A DNA stretch of 64,000 nucleotides from Ceratodon purpureus (lineage: Eukaryota > Streptophyta > Bryopsida > Pseudoditrichales > Ditrichaceae), in contig CM026429.1 in assembly GCA_014871385.1 (NCBI GenBank), forward strand, positions 5,798,283 through 5,862,282, written 5' to 3'. A program made the position numbers and the translations under genes. The notes beneath the pieces are model-generated. The model saw nothing but the letters and a program-made list of their open reading frames with translations. It was not told where the DNA came from and made no database searches. Positions 33,905-45,276 of the stretch are shown piece after piece; the first letter of the stretch is position 1, and each line of letters opens with the position of its first letter.

Positions 33905-34552
33905 CTTCTAGGACGTTCGGAAGGAGCACCACCAATGCAGCGACTGCAGCGACGTCCAAGGTGAGTATCCCACATTCGATGGTGTTGCCCTGGACATGGC
34001 CAATGTACGGTCCAACTGGCACCCTTGGTGTCTGCAAGCCAACGTTGGACTTAAGGGGTTGTGGGCCACCTGCAATGTCTTCAACGGCACCGGCTTTGCG
34101 TGTTGTGGACCGATCGGCTTCATCCCGTCTCATGTTCGTGGAACCTCAACCCCAGCAGTAATCCCTCCCCATTCCTTCAGGTATTTCACAATCGAAGCTG
34201 CAAGTGGGGATGTTTGCTGAATAAACAAGCAGAGAGGTCGAGCAAAGATGCGCATAATCAGTACATAAACAAGTATATTGACGGACATGAGGAAATGGTT
34301 CAAATCAGAAACAGTGCAGGAAACCCGACAGCAATAGCGATAAGTTACTATAGACATCAGACATGCTATGGCGTGAATTATGCAACAGGAAAAAACGCAA
34401 CATGGGACAGCAAGGAGGGAGAATTTCAACATATCGAAAGATGTGCACGAGGCATGACAATTGCTAGGGCAGGAAGCGTGCCTTCAGGGACTTGTACTCT
34501 TAGAGAATTTGGGGGATACTTGTGTGGCTCTGATGGGGATGCGTCATGCGGT
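33905..34552 (+). pseudogene. Possible gene fragments with Cys pairs, plus strand
   Basis: Two protein-like plus-strand stretches occur. The first (about 33912-34218) follows a CTTCTAG acceptor-like site. It contains C-x2-C then YPTFDGVALDMANVRSNWHP and several further Cys residues. The second (about 34231-34551) follows AAACAAGCAG, includes MVQIRNSAGNPTAIAISYYR, and ends at a GCGGTAAGC donor-like site. I could not join them in phase. They may be exons of an unknown gene or relics of a transposase. Part of the first overlaps an open minus-strand frame, so only one strand is likely to be real. Confidence 0.3.
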
Positions 34553-35613
34553 AAGCAAAATCTGCCTAGTTTACCTCCTGGCCGAGAGCCTCCACCATCA
34601 AACCCCGGGCAAAGTGAAACGGCATTAATCCGCTCACTGGCCATGGCAATTGGAGCACCCTGGAAAAGAGGTCTCGGACATGTGTTTCATACTCCGGAAT
34701 AGCTTGATCGAAACCCGAGGTAAATGGCCAGCATGGAACTCGTGCACCGCCATCTTGTGGGACCACAGAGCGAAGCTTTCATGCATTGTAGAACCAGATC
34801 AGAATAGTAGTGTCATGGTGTCCAATTACACCTAACTAAAAGTCCATTACACCATTTCAAAATTCCCCCATTTAGCCCCTTTCCCGGTGTACATCTCGGT
34901 GTACTCAGACAGGTTTCCCACTGGGAAAATCATATACTAGAATATAATATATTATATATATATATAAATCAAATATAAAACCAATGGTTACATTTTATAT
35001 AATTTCATAAATATATAAAACAATATAAAGTAATTAATTGAAGTCTAAATCTATAATTAGAAATCATGTCCAAAAAACATAATTTTTTACTATAATTAAT
35101 GTTTATTACACATTGATTTACCATAAAAGTAAAAGTACATTCATTGATTTTCTTTTAAATTTTTAAATTTTTAAAATTCTATGCGGTTTTTTAAAAGTAG
35201 TTTTTTTTTGTTAAATTTAGAGTTGTGATCAATTAAAAAAATTATAAGGCGAATTGGAATGCTTGTAATTATAAAAAAGTTGATATTATTATAGATTCAA
35301 TAATTAATTTAATAAAAATTTATCAATAAGAAAATCATAATTCACAAATTATAATTTTATCAAGGATGTTAATTTATTAAATTAAGAGAAAAATATAATT
35401 CATAAAATATACATATATTTTTTTAAATCATCAATACTTCAAAAGTCACCTTCCAATATTATTTCCAAATAATAGGTTATAAAACATTGTACCAACATTA
35501 AATATTTGAAATATTATTAATTTAAATTACTGAGAGGCGAAGGGGTGGGAGCTGGCCAGCTGGGAGGCGAAGCGGGGCTGGGAGGCGAGGAGGCGGAGCC
35601 CGGGTTTAAAGTC
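34553..35613. other. AT-rich intergenic DNA with a GC-rich patch
   Basis: 34920-35520 is extremely AT-rich with no gene. It ends abruptly in a GC-rich patch (about 35532-35603) built from GGGAGGCGAAG-like words, right before the F-box gene's upstream repeat. Confidence 0.6.
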
Positions 35614-35653
35614 AAGTTGAAGTTGATCAAGTTAAGTTGAAGTTGATCAGGTT
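35614..35653. repeat. Second locus of the 20-bp repeat (2 units)
   Basis: Two units of AAGTTGAAGTTGATCAAGTT type stand 83 bp upstream of the F-box start codon. It is the same repeat as at 30621-30700, in the same orientation. Confidence 0.93.
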
Positions 35654-35735
35654 AAGTTCTTTCTGGTTTGCATTCTAGTGTGGTGTCTAGACTGGGGCAG
35701 CGGTGTTTTCTTAGGAGCGGAGGTTGACAGGTGCA

Positions 35736-37040
35736 ATGGTGGGGATGGACGCTGCGTTGTGGAGCAGGCTGCCGGCGGAGGTACTGGAGCAAGTGCTCCC
35801 GTTCTTGCCAGTGCGAGACGTGTGCAGATGTTCCGCTGTGTGCAAACGATGGAAGCTCCTCATCTCCACACCTGACTTCGGTACCCTTTGTTATCGCAAC
35901 TCACAGGCATTGGGACGTTGTTATATCATTTCTCGTTATCTTGTGAAACCATACGATATTGAATGGTCAGATAAGATGAATTATTATGACACCAGACGTA
36001 CGACTTACGAGTTTGGTTGGAGCATTCTTGACCTGGAGACAAAACGGTGGTACACATTTAAGCAAATGGAGCGTTCATTTTATTATTATAATTATCCTAG
36101 TTCTGGATTTGTGGCTGCTAGTGGAGGTTTTGTCTGTGAAGTCACGAGCGGCGAACAAGTCATGTATGTCCACAATCCCCTTTCAAGATCGAGACGTGAG
36201 CTAATTAACATGTCGATACCTTCCCATAGGACCACCAACCGCTATTATGGAATGACGACTCTGGTTGTTGATGAATCTGCTGCCTCCTACCAGATTTTCT
36301 TCATACACAAAAACTTTCGAGGATATCGGGAACCAACTCCAGACTCTGATGACTCTAATCAAGACATCGAAGACGATGATTGTGTTGTTACTTGTATGAA
36401 CATTTACGAAACCACCACTTTGCAATGGCGAAGCGCCACCAACCCGCCCTTGGAACCAGGGCTTGGGGTTGGCTCTGATGGGAGCAGCATCATGTTCCAA
36501 GGGCGATTGTATGTGGTGTTGAGTTCTTACGAGCACAGTCATTATTGGCTCTTTACTTACAACATCACGGAGGATGAATGGGAGGATACCAACGTTTACT
36601 TAGACCCTCAACGAATGGCCGTTTCGCCTCAACTTATCGTGAGTGACAACCGCTTGTTTATAATGTCCTTCGAGGCAACTGAGGATGCTGGCAGACGGTT
36701 ATACGTAGAGGAAATCTTGCTTGCGGAGAGGGTCCTCTCGACGATGTTACAAATGACAGAAGAGCACGTGAGACTACTCTTCCATTTCGCAGAGGATGTA
36801 GACGATGATGACAGAAACAGCTCCCAGAGTTCTGAAGAAAATGATCCTGAAATCGAAGCGTTTGGGTTTGGCAAATCTATAATGCTGTTGTCGACGGAAA
36901 ATGGAATTTCGACAGTCTACGATTTGGAGTCTCGCTTGTGGAGTGAGATGCCAAGACATCCCATGGATCCTAGCTCTCCACGATGCGAACTGTGGTATGC
37001 CACCACGCCCATTACCCTACGTCCTCCAAGCACCAATTGA
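35736..37040 (+). CDS. F-box protein, intronless (434 aa)
   Basis: A single exon starts at the first ATG (MVGMDAALWSRLPAEVLEQV). An F-box occupies about residues 5-45 (WSRLPAEVLEQVLPFLPVRD, then CRCSAVCKRWKLLIS). F-boxes bind SKP1 in SCF ubiquitin ligases. The remainder is beta-rich with kelch/F-box-associated wording: GWSILDLETKRWYTF, GFVCEVTSGEQVMYVHNPLS, LQWRSATNPPLEPG, GRLYVVLSSYEHSHYWLFTYN, and AFGFGKSIMLLSTENGISTVYDLESRLW. It is interrupted by an acidic insertion (DSDDSNQDIEDDD) and an acidic loop near 360. It is probably a substrate receptor of a plant SCF complex; the substrate is unknown. The upstream region carries the 20-bp repeat. Confidence 0.9.
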   Translation: MVGMDAALWSRLPAEVLEQVLPFLPVRDVCRCSAVCKRWKLLISTPDFGTLCYRNSQALGRCYIISRYLVKPYDIEWSDKMNYYDTRRTTYEFGWSILDLETKRWYTFKQMERSFYYYNYPSSGFVAASGGFVCEVTSGEQVMYVHNPLSRSRRELINMSIPSHRTTNRYYGMTTLVVDESAASYQIFFIHKNFRGYREPTPDSDDSNQDIEDDDCVVTCMNIYETTTLQWRSATNPPLEPGLGVGSDGSSIMFQGRLYVVLSSYEHSHYWLFTYNITEDEWEDTNVYLDPQRMAVSPQLIVSDNRLFIMSFEATEDAGRRLYVEEILLAERVLSTMLQMTEEHVRLLFHFAEDVDDDDRNSSQSSEENDPEIEAFGFGKSIMLLSTENGISTVYDLESRLWSEMPRHPMDPSSPRCELWYATTPITLRPPSTN

Positions 37041-37716
37041 CACTCCCATTTCATACGTCATTATTCTTGAACTGAAGATTCCAATTTCTCTAATAGAATC
37101 AGGGATGACCTACAAGCTTCTTTCATTTCTATTGAACTTCAATCTCTATCTAGATATGGGAAGAACTGCAAGGTTTACCAAAACAGTTAATACGCACGAA
37201 CACTATATCCTTGTAGAAGTTCGGTGATTGACTTCACTTCATTTCGGAACCTGTTGGCGGTACTACTATGTGCACCATTCGAGTGTCGGGGTCTATATTA
37301 CCAGTCTCTGTTATGCAGGTTGTTATATCTCTGAAATGAGCGGAAGAGTCAGAGTCTTGGCCATGCTCTTATTGCTCTGCACTAAATGATGGTCTCTTGC
37401 AAACGTACCATGAACTTCATTGTAGGATTCAACTTTTCGAAAGCTGCACTTGGATGTGGTCATCACTTTGCTGAGGCAAGAGTACTAAATCCAATATTGA
37501 TGTTGAGTGTTTGATATTGGTTAATTGGACTTGAAACCAGTCGTCTTCTGGCGAAGAAACATCATTCCAAAATTTAATTTTGATAAACCAGAACAGAGCG
37601 TTTCTTGACCTACTGCATTACTACACCAATCGCCCCTTCCGACGATCTGCAAGCAGAAGATAAAAATTGCGATCTCATAACACATGATATTAAGGGAGCG
37701 AAAAGAAAAGCATATA

Positions 37717-37790
37717 TGTTCTCGCCCGGGTTCGAACCGGAGACCTTCAGTGTGTTAGACTGATGTGATAACCAACTACACCACGAGAAC
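37717..37790 (-). tRNA. tRNA-Val (anticodon AAC)
   Basis: On the minus strand the gene starts GTTCTCGTGGTGTAGTTGGT and ends with the pairing CGAGAAC plus discriminator A. The anticodon arm is TCAGT-CTAACAC-ACTGA, giving anticodon AAC. The T arm reads CCGGTTCGAACCCGG (a strong B box) and the D arm TGGTGTAGTTGGTTA (an A box). All four stems pair. Downstream on the same strand a CTTTTCTTTT tract provides a pol III terminator. No intron. Confidence 0.95.
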
Positions 37791-40425
37791 ATTTCTCGCG
37801 CTCTCGGCAACGCAACGGCATTCCTGAGATCCCGCCGTAATTGACGGACCTCCATGTTAAAATCTGAAATAAAATTATATATAGATAAGCAAAAAATGTG
37901 ACGAGCCATAGTTCCCTCAGTACCCAATAATCTTTCCATAGATGTTTTACTTGCAACTACAATGTATGATTTGACTTACAGACATCCAATCTAAATTCTC
38001 TCCAAGTAGAATAGTGGTTACTATAATTGTATGACTGCAGAGAGTTTCTATGTTAAGTTTGACAAGGATACGGTTAGTAATGTGTAAACGTTTCCCTTCC
38101 GCAGTTGTCGATAGTTGAATAGATCAGATCGATATCCCTTCTTTGACAAAAGACTGCAGACAAATGCGTTTGTTCTACGTCCTTTATCAAAAAACGGACA
38201 TTGGTCTAATCTGTCCAAGAGGTTGCCGAGTTGAGAGTTACAAGTCGGTTCATTCCACGATCAAATGCTCCAGCCATCATTGTGTACACCCTGAGGTCAG
38301 GAACATATACCTACGGACTCAAGTGATGGTTTGATAGAGATGGTGTCAAAGCCTCAGAATGTCTCGGCGGCATGAGGGAAAATTTCTGAAATCACATCTT
38401 CCATCTTCGACATACAAAGACCACGACAAGGGAACTACATGCATGAGCATGAGTTTGGAATTCTCTCAGACAAATGCCTCGTTTATGCTTCAGAGCAACT
38501 GGTAAACCAGCGGTTGGCAAGATCCAGCCATGTCACATGGGTACACGATAAGACATCGTGTAACCAGCTCCATGTACCTTCACTTACGCCTTAAGCTCAG
38601 ATTCGTCATCTAAGTTCGTCATCACCGAGAATCGCTAAGGTGTAGAACAAGGGGTATTGTGTACTGTAGATGGCATGGTCTGTCCCAAAGGGTAAGGGCA
38701 GCGACGCTGCTCCCTAGGGCAATGGAATATGCAACCTCTGAATCACGACAGAGATCGTGGTCGCGAACGACGACGAACTCGTCAAGTGAACGCTTATCTT
38801 CGACGTTAACGAAGGACTCTGCGACCATAAACCGCACGGATGTGCAAGGTCACTCCGCATTGTTAGGTTGACACCCCGCCAAGAGTGCCAACCCCGTCGT
38901 TACTTCTCTTAGGAAACAGAAAAAACGACTCGAAAAGATGCACAAGCACACATGAAACCCCTATACCGACAATGTGAAACTCTGAAACAAACCCTTACCC
39001 ATCACCAGCATCCAGAAACATCTCATAAAACTCAAAGCCTCAGTCGAAAGATGGTGATATGTTAAACATCACAGAAATCAGAAGTTTTCGGATATTATCT
39101 TCATCACCGGCTTCAAGATCATAAACCTAACGCCCTACAACACATCCGGCTAAAGCGAGAAGCTCAAACCAAACACATCGTGAAAAGAAAAATGTGCGCA
39201 GGACAAAAGTAATGGTAGAGGGAAAACCCAATCCACGTCGCGCCTGCAAATCGCTCTAGGCCACGTTTACGAGGTGGAGGTCGTTGTATGCCGAAACATA
39301 CTCACCACACCAGATACCGGAGGCCCAAATAATGGACAGCTGAATAAACCACAACAAGTAACCTCCAAACAACATCACCACAGAGCTAATTCCAACAACC
39401 CTGAGCTACCAAACAATACAAACACCACAATGAGGAAAAGAGCCACCAAGTGGAGACTAAGTAGCACATTTGATGCCAAAAACCTGTAACCCTAGTCCTT
39501 CAGAAAGCCGACGGACAACCCAAAACTGGTCCTGATCCCACAAACCCCAACAAAGATGAACGGCTTTGCTTGGATGATACAGTTCTAAACCATCTTCCCC
39601 AATTCCATGCAACATCTGAAACTCAGCCATATCGTAGAAGTTGTTCTCTCCCACAAGTGTATCTACGTTTTTGAGAAGAGTTTGCAGATTGTGGGATTTC
39701 GTGCCGGACACGATAAGCCTCAAAGGCTGGGATCGATTGATTCTGCAGACTCTGCAGAAATTAATAATTATTTCTAGAAAACTGGGCTTTCAGCTCACAA
39801 CTTCCCCGGACCTTCTTTTTCGCATTCGTGGTATTTCTCCGTCACCCTTTTGAAGTCTGTTTTTTCAGGCTTTTTGTTCTCATTTCCATGTCTAGTGGAA
39901 TCTTGGAAGTTGTCACCACTTCCTGGGACCTTCGTTTTTGCATTCTCGGTAATTCCTATGTCGACCTCCACGTCCTTGCAGCTCAGTTCTATAATATACT
40001 GTGTGCATTACCACCACCCCAACACTCTCAACCCAAGCTCGTCTTATCTGACTAGAGAACAGTGCTCTTCTTCTGCATGTACTGTATTTCTCAATCCATG
40101 GTAGAACAGCAGCTTGGTTGAGGCTTGCGGAGCACTCTTACATCCCCAATAAGTTCATGTCATTCACTGTGTTTTCTTCACACAGCTTGATTTCGTGTCA
40201 CCTTGGTGTTTGTGGGTCAACCGTCAATTCGAGTTTTCGAACTATTGTTCGTTTCTGGGTAGCTAGCTTTCACATTGATTCAGTGTTCACTACCGACCAC
40301 AGCTAAACAATTCTCTTCTAGAGCCATTTTCTTGGATTTCGAACGTCCTCAGTTCAGAATTTGGAGGATTCTACTATCGTGCAGCTAATTCCATACCTGT
40401 AGCTGGAGGTAGAAGTGATTCGGCA
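37791..40425. other. Intergenic DNA
   Basis: No gene found. A roughly 128-bp imperfect direct repeat is visible at about 39795-39850 and 39915-39965 (cores CCGGACCTTCTTTTTCGCAT and GGGACCTTCGTTTTTGCATT). The last few hundred bases are T/C-rich and probably form the leader of the next gene. Confidence 0.5.
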
Positions 40426-41505
40426 ATGGGGAATGAGGTGCCGAATTCGACATGGATGCGGGTGTGGGCTAACACGGCGTGGTGGATAGTGACCATCTTC
40501 TCGGTGCCATTCGGACTCTACACGCTGCCCTTCATTTATGGCAAGTTTGAGATTTACAAGCATTTTACAAGGGAGGCTGGCTTAGGAAATCACCATCTGG
40601 CTGGCCTCCATATTCTGCACAATCTTCGAACATGGCAGGTGAGTCACATTCTTTCCTTCTCTTATCTATACAAGTCTGTCTGAATTTTTGAGAAATTCTT
40701 GCAGTTCTAATCAAAATTCAGCACTTCTGGAATGCATCTATATTCAATGTTTAGATGTTGAAGACTCTGGCAATTTCAGGACTGCCCAAATGTGGTTCTG
40801 CATCTTGAAATGTGTACATTAGAGGGCGGGCTCTCTAAACTGGTAGTGTCAAATCTCTGACTAACATGAGCTTGTGGTGATTTCATGGCTGCAGATTCAC
40901 GCAGCAGCAGCTCTGTTGTTCGTAGCCATAGGGCCGTTTCAGTTTAACACATCATTCAGAAACAATCACCCGGTCCTCCACAAACGATTTGGTTATGTAT
41001 TTGCTGCCTGCACTGTCATTACAGCTGTGACCGGGGCAACAACGATGAGCAAAGTTACAGAATTACCCCCTATAGTTAAAACCCTATCGCCATTCATGTC
41101 GATTGGGACCTTGATTGCTCTGACCATCTCCATCAATGCTGCTCGGAACAAGAATTTCCAGACTCATCGGAGGTGGATGATGCGCTCTGCTGCTATTGGG
41201 TACTGTGCTTCACTTGCAATCTGACAATTCACCTATTTCTTTTCATGATCAATTGCGTTTGTTTAGAGGATGTGGATCATGATGTACGCTGTTTGGACTA
41301 ACTTAGGGTTTGTTGTTGTTCTCCGTATTGCAGATACTCGGTGATGTACACTCGCTTTCCTTTGCCCCCTCTCATATACGCTTTCACCAGAAATCAAGAT
41401 CAAGCTCTTTCTTACAGCTTTCCTCTTTCCTTGCTTCTCAATTGTGGTCTCGCAGAGATCTACATTCGAAAGTACTTAACCCAGTCTGATAGGAAGCGTT
41501 TATAA
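40426..41505 (+). CDS. DUF2306 family membrane protein (229 aa)
   Basis: Exons are 40426-40638, 40895-41199 and 41334-41505, with GT-AG introns and consistent phases. At least four to five hydrophobic helices are apparent: WWIVTIFSVPFGLYTLPFIY, IHAAAALLFVAIGPFQF, GYVFAACTVITAVTGATT, FMSIGTLIALTISINAA and, at the C-terminus, ALSYSFPLSLLLNCGLAEIY. Conserved His/Arg motifs of DUF2306 proteins are present: H...R.WQIHAAAALL, HPVLHKRFGYV and NKNFQTHRRWMMRS. The family is widespread in bacteria and plants. Conserved histidines in helices suggest a cofactor or heme-like site, but function is not established. The start ATG (MGNEVPNSTWM) lies shortly before the first helix. Complete. Confidence 0.85.
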
Positions 41506-43261
41506 ATTAGTGACATGTTAGAGACGGTGTTCAGAAATTTGTTGTTTGTAAATATTCAATTGAAATAGTTTCGCAGATATCTGCATTCGACTATACTTAG
41601 AGTTTCACAATCTCAGTAACTTACATGTTCGGGATGATGCTTACAACGTGTCAGTTCTTTTGTCCAATTCAGTTCAAGTAAACGGCAACCCCTTTCGACA
41701 AATCTATTCTACTGATAGCTGCTAATCTAGGGCCTTCAGTTGTTTCAAAGTACATTAGAACCAGAGTCACAAATTACACAGACAATAGATGAGTGGGTTT
41801 GAAAATCCTAAAACCTAGCAATATGCCCTTCCTCACAAGAACTTGGGGACGAACCACACGTACAATGGTTGTCTAGATTTGCAATCTGCAACTAATTCTA
41901 AACAAAGGTTAACTATACCGTTCCATACTGTAAACCGACTTCACGACAGATATAACTTCAGAGAAAGGAGTACCATCACCCAACTCAACTTGCAAAACTA
42001 GAACTACAGACGACGCCCTTCGTTTGCAAATGCTACAGTACCGACATCTTGATCATACATCCTAACATCACCAAGACAGCAACTTTGCCAGAACCCGAAG
42101 TAAATGAATGAGGTCTCGAACCAATCTTCACCTTCGTCAACATCCAAAGTCATCAGACCACCATTGTAGCAGGCGTCAAAATGGTTGGCACAAACCGATC
42201 ATCCTTCTCAGAAAGCAGATTGTAAACTGAGATATATCCGAGATATCAGAGTACTCACAGACGAGGAGGCCGCACAAACTCAGAAATCGTGGGCACATAC
42301 ATTGCAAATCCATCACGGTGGGCTAATTCTCCTTTCTTCGATGTACCCATGTGTTCAAATGTCTTGCCTTCAAGTCAAGGATACTCCGACCAACATACCC
42401 TGCCAATGTATCATCAGTCTCATTGATTGACATGACAGAACATCCAACAACATATCAATGCAAAAACAAAGAGCAGCTAGAAGATGAGTTGATTCCATTG
42501 CTTGCACACAGCTAAGTAACTTCTGCACAATCCGTGCACAGGGAAGGACCATAAAACTAGAGAACATTTACAAAAATTTCATACGCATCTAGTGTGTTGT
42601 CTAAATTCGCCACTTGTTTCAGTTGCTAAGTAAAAGCAATGTAGTAGAATTATGTTCTGCTTGACAGCCTGCATTGACAAGATGAATATATCTACGGTTC
42701 TAAGAGAAAAAGCAATATAAGAATTTAAGACATCAAGTCTAACTTGTAAATTAATACTGTTTGACAAAGTACTCAGCTTGCAAACGTTACATTCCAGATA
42801 TAGCTCCAATCATAGACCTCGACAGCGCTGAAAAAGTCCAAACAATTGCACAGCTACTTGATTGTGAAGTGAAGAGGAAAGTGTCATCAATGTTTTAGTG
42901 CTCTCTCCAAAGTACAATTCGAACTGGCTTCTGACGATTATGATAAACCGGTAAGTCCGGTAAACGAGAAGTCCATCTTGGCTAGAAAATAAAGTCAAAA
43001 TGTACACTTGGACGACAACTCCATGTAGTAGGTCAAAGTAATTTGACTTGCATTTGATTAAGGAAGGAAGCAAAGAAAGGCAATTTTAAATGAAACAAAG
43101 TTATTTCTCCTTTATATACCTACTCGTCCTATTTAATAAAATCAATTAATTAAAAATTACAATCAATATTCCAAAATCAATATTGTTTACTTAAATCTTT
43201 TAAAAACTGCTTAAAATGTTGTAGTGTACATGTCAAAATCCAATGTTTTTTTTACATGCAT
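41506..43261. other. Intergenic DNA
   Basis: No gene or clear repeat found. All frames are broken by stops. Confidence 0.5.
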
Positions 43262-45276
43262 CAGGAATTTAGGACCCCACTGATTCTGCATGATTTCAGT
43301 GCGTTTGTCATTGAACACTAATTCCGCACGTCATACATGTATTTACAAGTGTCGTTATCATACGGAAGTCACATGCATTACTAGGATGTTAATGTAGTGT
43401 ATTTTCAATGGTTATGAAAAAAACATTGTTTTTGCAAGGAAGTTGTGCATTACGAAATCCCTACGTTAATTGTGTATCTACATTACATCACTAATAAGAC
43501 ATGGATTATATGCGATTGCTTTTAATGCGGATCTAGTATTGTATACATGTCATTTAAATGCCATTTATTTTATTCGTACGATTTCAGTATCTATCATAAA
43601 ACAAATTATTTTCGTACAACATCTGCATAGAATATTTTAATATTATTTTTGGAATCTTTTGGAATCTTTTAGAATCTTTTGGAATTTAGTGCAAAAAAAA
43701 ATTTGGAAATAATAAAATTTTGCATAGTTAAAAACATTCAAAGTCCGGTGAGAAATAAAAGCAATACATAGCCATGACGATTTTGGCCAAAAAAACAAAG
43801 AAAACAAAATATTCTGAAAAAAATCCTAGACGTAGATAAAGTCCTGCACAATCTAGTGCAAAAACAGGTTTGGAAAAGAAGTTTTTTCACATAGTTAAAA
43901 AATTTCAAAGTCCGCAGGGAGAAAAAAACAGCTCACAGCCATGGCAATTCTGGCCAAAAACAAATATTTCAAAAAATTCTGAAAAAAAATTTGTAGATGT
44001 AGAAGAAGGCCTGCATATTGTAGTGCAAAAAAACAAATTTGAATTTTATTTTTATAAAGACATGGCAAAAAATTGCCAATAGTTTCTTATGTGTATAAAT
44101 TGTAAAAATAATTTTATAAGTACAATAAGTATCCAAGGTGATGCTTGAGGTGGTTAGCCATCTAGAGCGTCAGAATCCACTTTTGTTGTATGTATGGGTT
44201 GCATTGACTAGAATGTGGGCGCAGGTTACAGAAGGCACGGCTAGACTTCCAACACGCATCCCTGCACGATAATCAGCCATATGTAAGCAACCACATCTGA
44301 TACCAAGCACAAGCCGCAGGGACGCTACCGACAAATGGAGATCGCGTACTGGAGCAGGAGGTTGTGCACCGCGGGCCAACAGCAACACCTCATTCCAATC
44401 AGCACTCGGCGGATTCAACACAACATCCAGAAAGAGGTCGGATTCATCACAGAGGAGAGTGCCCCAAGACTACCAATCCTATTTGACACAGCAATTGTTG
44501 TCTCCCCCTCTGTTTCGGCGGCTTAGTTTGTATCAAAAGTTCGTTAGTTAGTAGTTTCTTTTGGAACTTAATTGGCATATCAGCTAGATCCATAGTGTTA
44601 TTAGTTTATGTAGAAGCTTGTTTCAAAAAGGATGCCAGTGGACCCTGCTCACTCTTCAACAGTGCATCCAAGGCATAGGGCCTAGTGTCCGCGAAACCAA
44701 AGAGTTTTGTTGACTGGTTCCCAGGCGAGCAACCGCTTGATCACTTTTTGTTGGTTACTTTTTCATTTTAACTTTAGTGGGGACCAAGAGGTTATGAGTT
44801 CGAATCCACCTACCGGTATATAGGTTGCGAAGTTATTGTAGGCTCTACCGTGGATTGGCCAGCTTGGGTAGACACAACAGCCAGGTTAGTGAGCTATTTT
44901 TTAATTTCATTTTTTTTTTGATTCAAAAAGTATATATATATATTAAATAATATTATTTTGATTATTTTGGTAGAAAAAAAATTTAGATATGGAAAAAATA
45001 ATATCGCACGGAAAACGCATTGAATCAATGTATTTATAAAGACAATTAAGACACGACATTTTACGGCTGTATATAGTGAAGTTTTTGCACGTTTTAAGTA
45101 AATATATCAATCGTGTTGAATCAGTGTTGTATATGTTTGTACGATCATGATGTCATATCAGTACTGTTGTGATGCATTACACAAAGTTGCGGAATTAGTG
45201 CGAAAAATACACGCATCCTTGAAATATCGGAAATCGCACTAAAATCGTGCACAATGAGTGGGGTCCTAAATTCCTG
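43262..45276. mobile_element. About 2-kb non-autonomous TIR element, hAT-like ends
   Basis: The left end CAGGAATTTAGGACCCCACT and right end AGTGGGGTCCTAAATTCCTG are perfect inverted complements. Weaker inverted similarity extends some 60-90 bp inwards (for example CACTAATTCCGCA on both sides). CAGG-type termini suggest the hAT superfamily. The flanking 8-mers (ACATGCAT left, ATGTGGAT right) match at only five of eight positions, so the target duplication is decayed or the superfamily call is wrong. No transposase is encoded. Inside are a direct repeat at 43689-44040 and a stretch with a pol III B-box-like GAGTTCGAATCCAC (44800-44815). Confidence 0.65.
43689..44060. repeat. Direct repeats of about 165 bp inside the TIR element
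   Basis: Units start with GTGCAAAAA at 43689, 43857 and (partial) 44021. They share TTCAAAGTCCG and the GCCATGRCRATTYTGGCCAAAAA word. Copies are about 75-80% similar by eye. Confidence 0.7.

Noticed and set aside
44790-44880. tRNA-like GAGTTCGAATCCAC word
   Set aside because: It resembles a pol III B box but no cloverleaf can be folded around it; at most a SINE-derived scrap.
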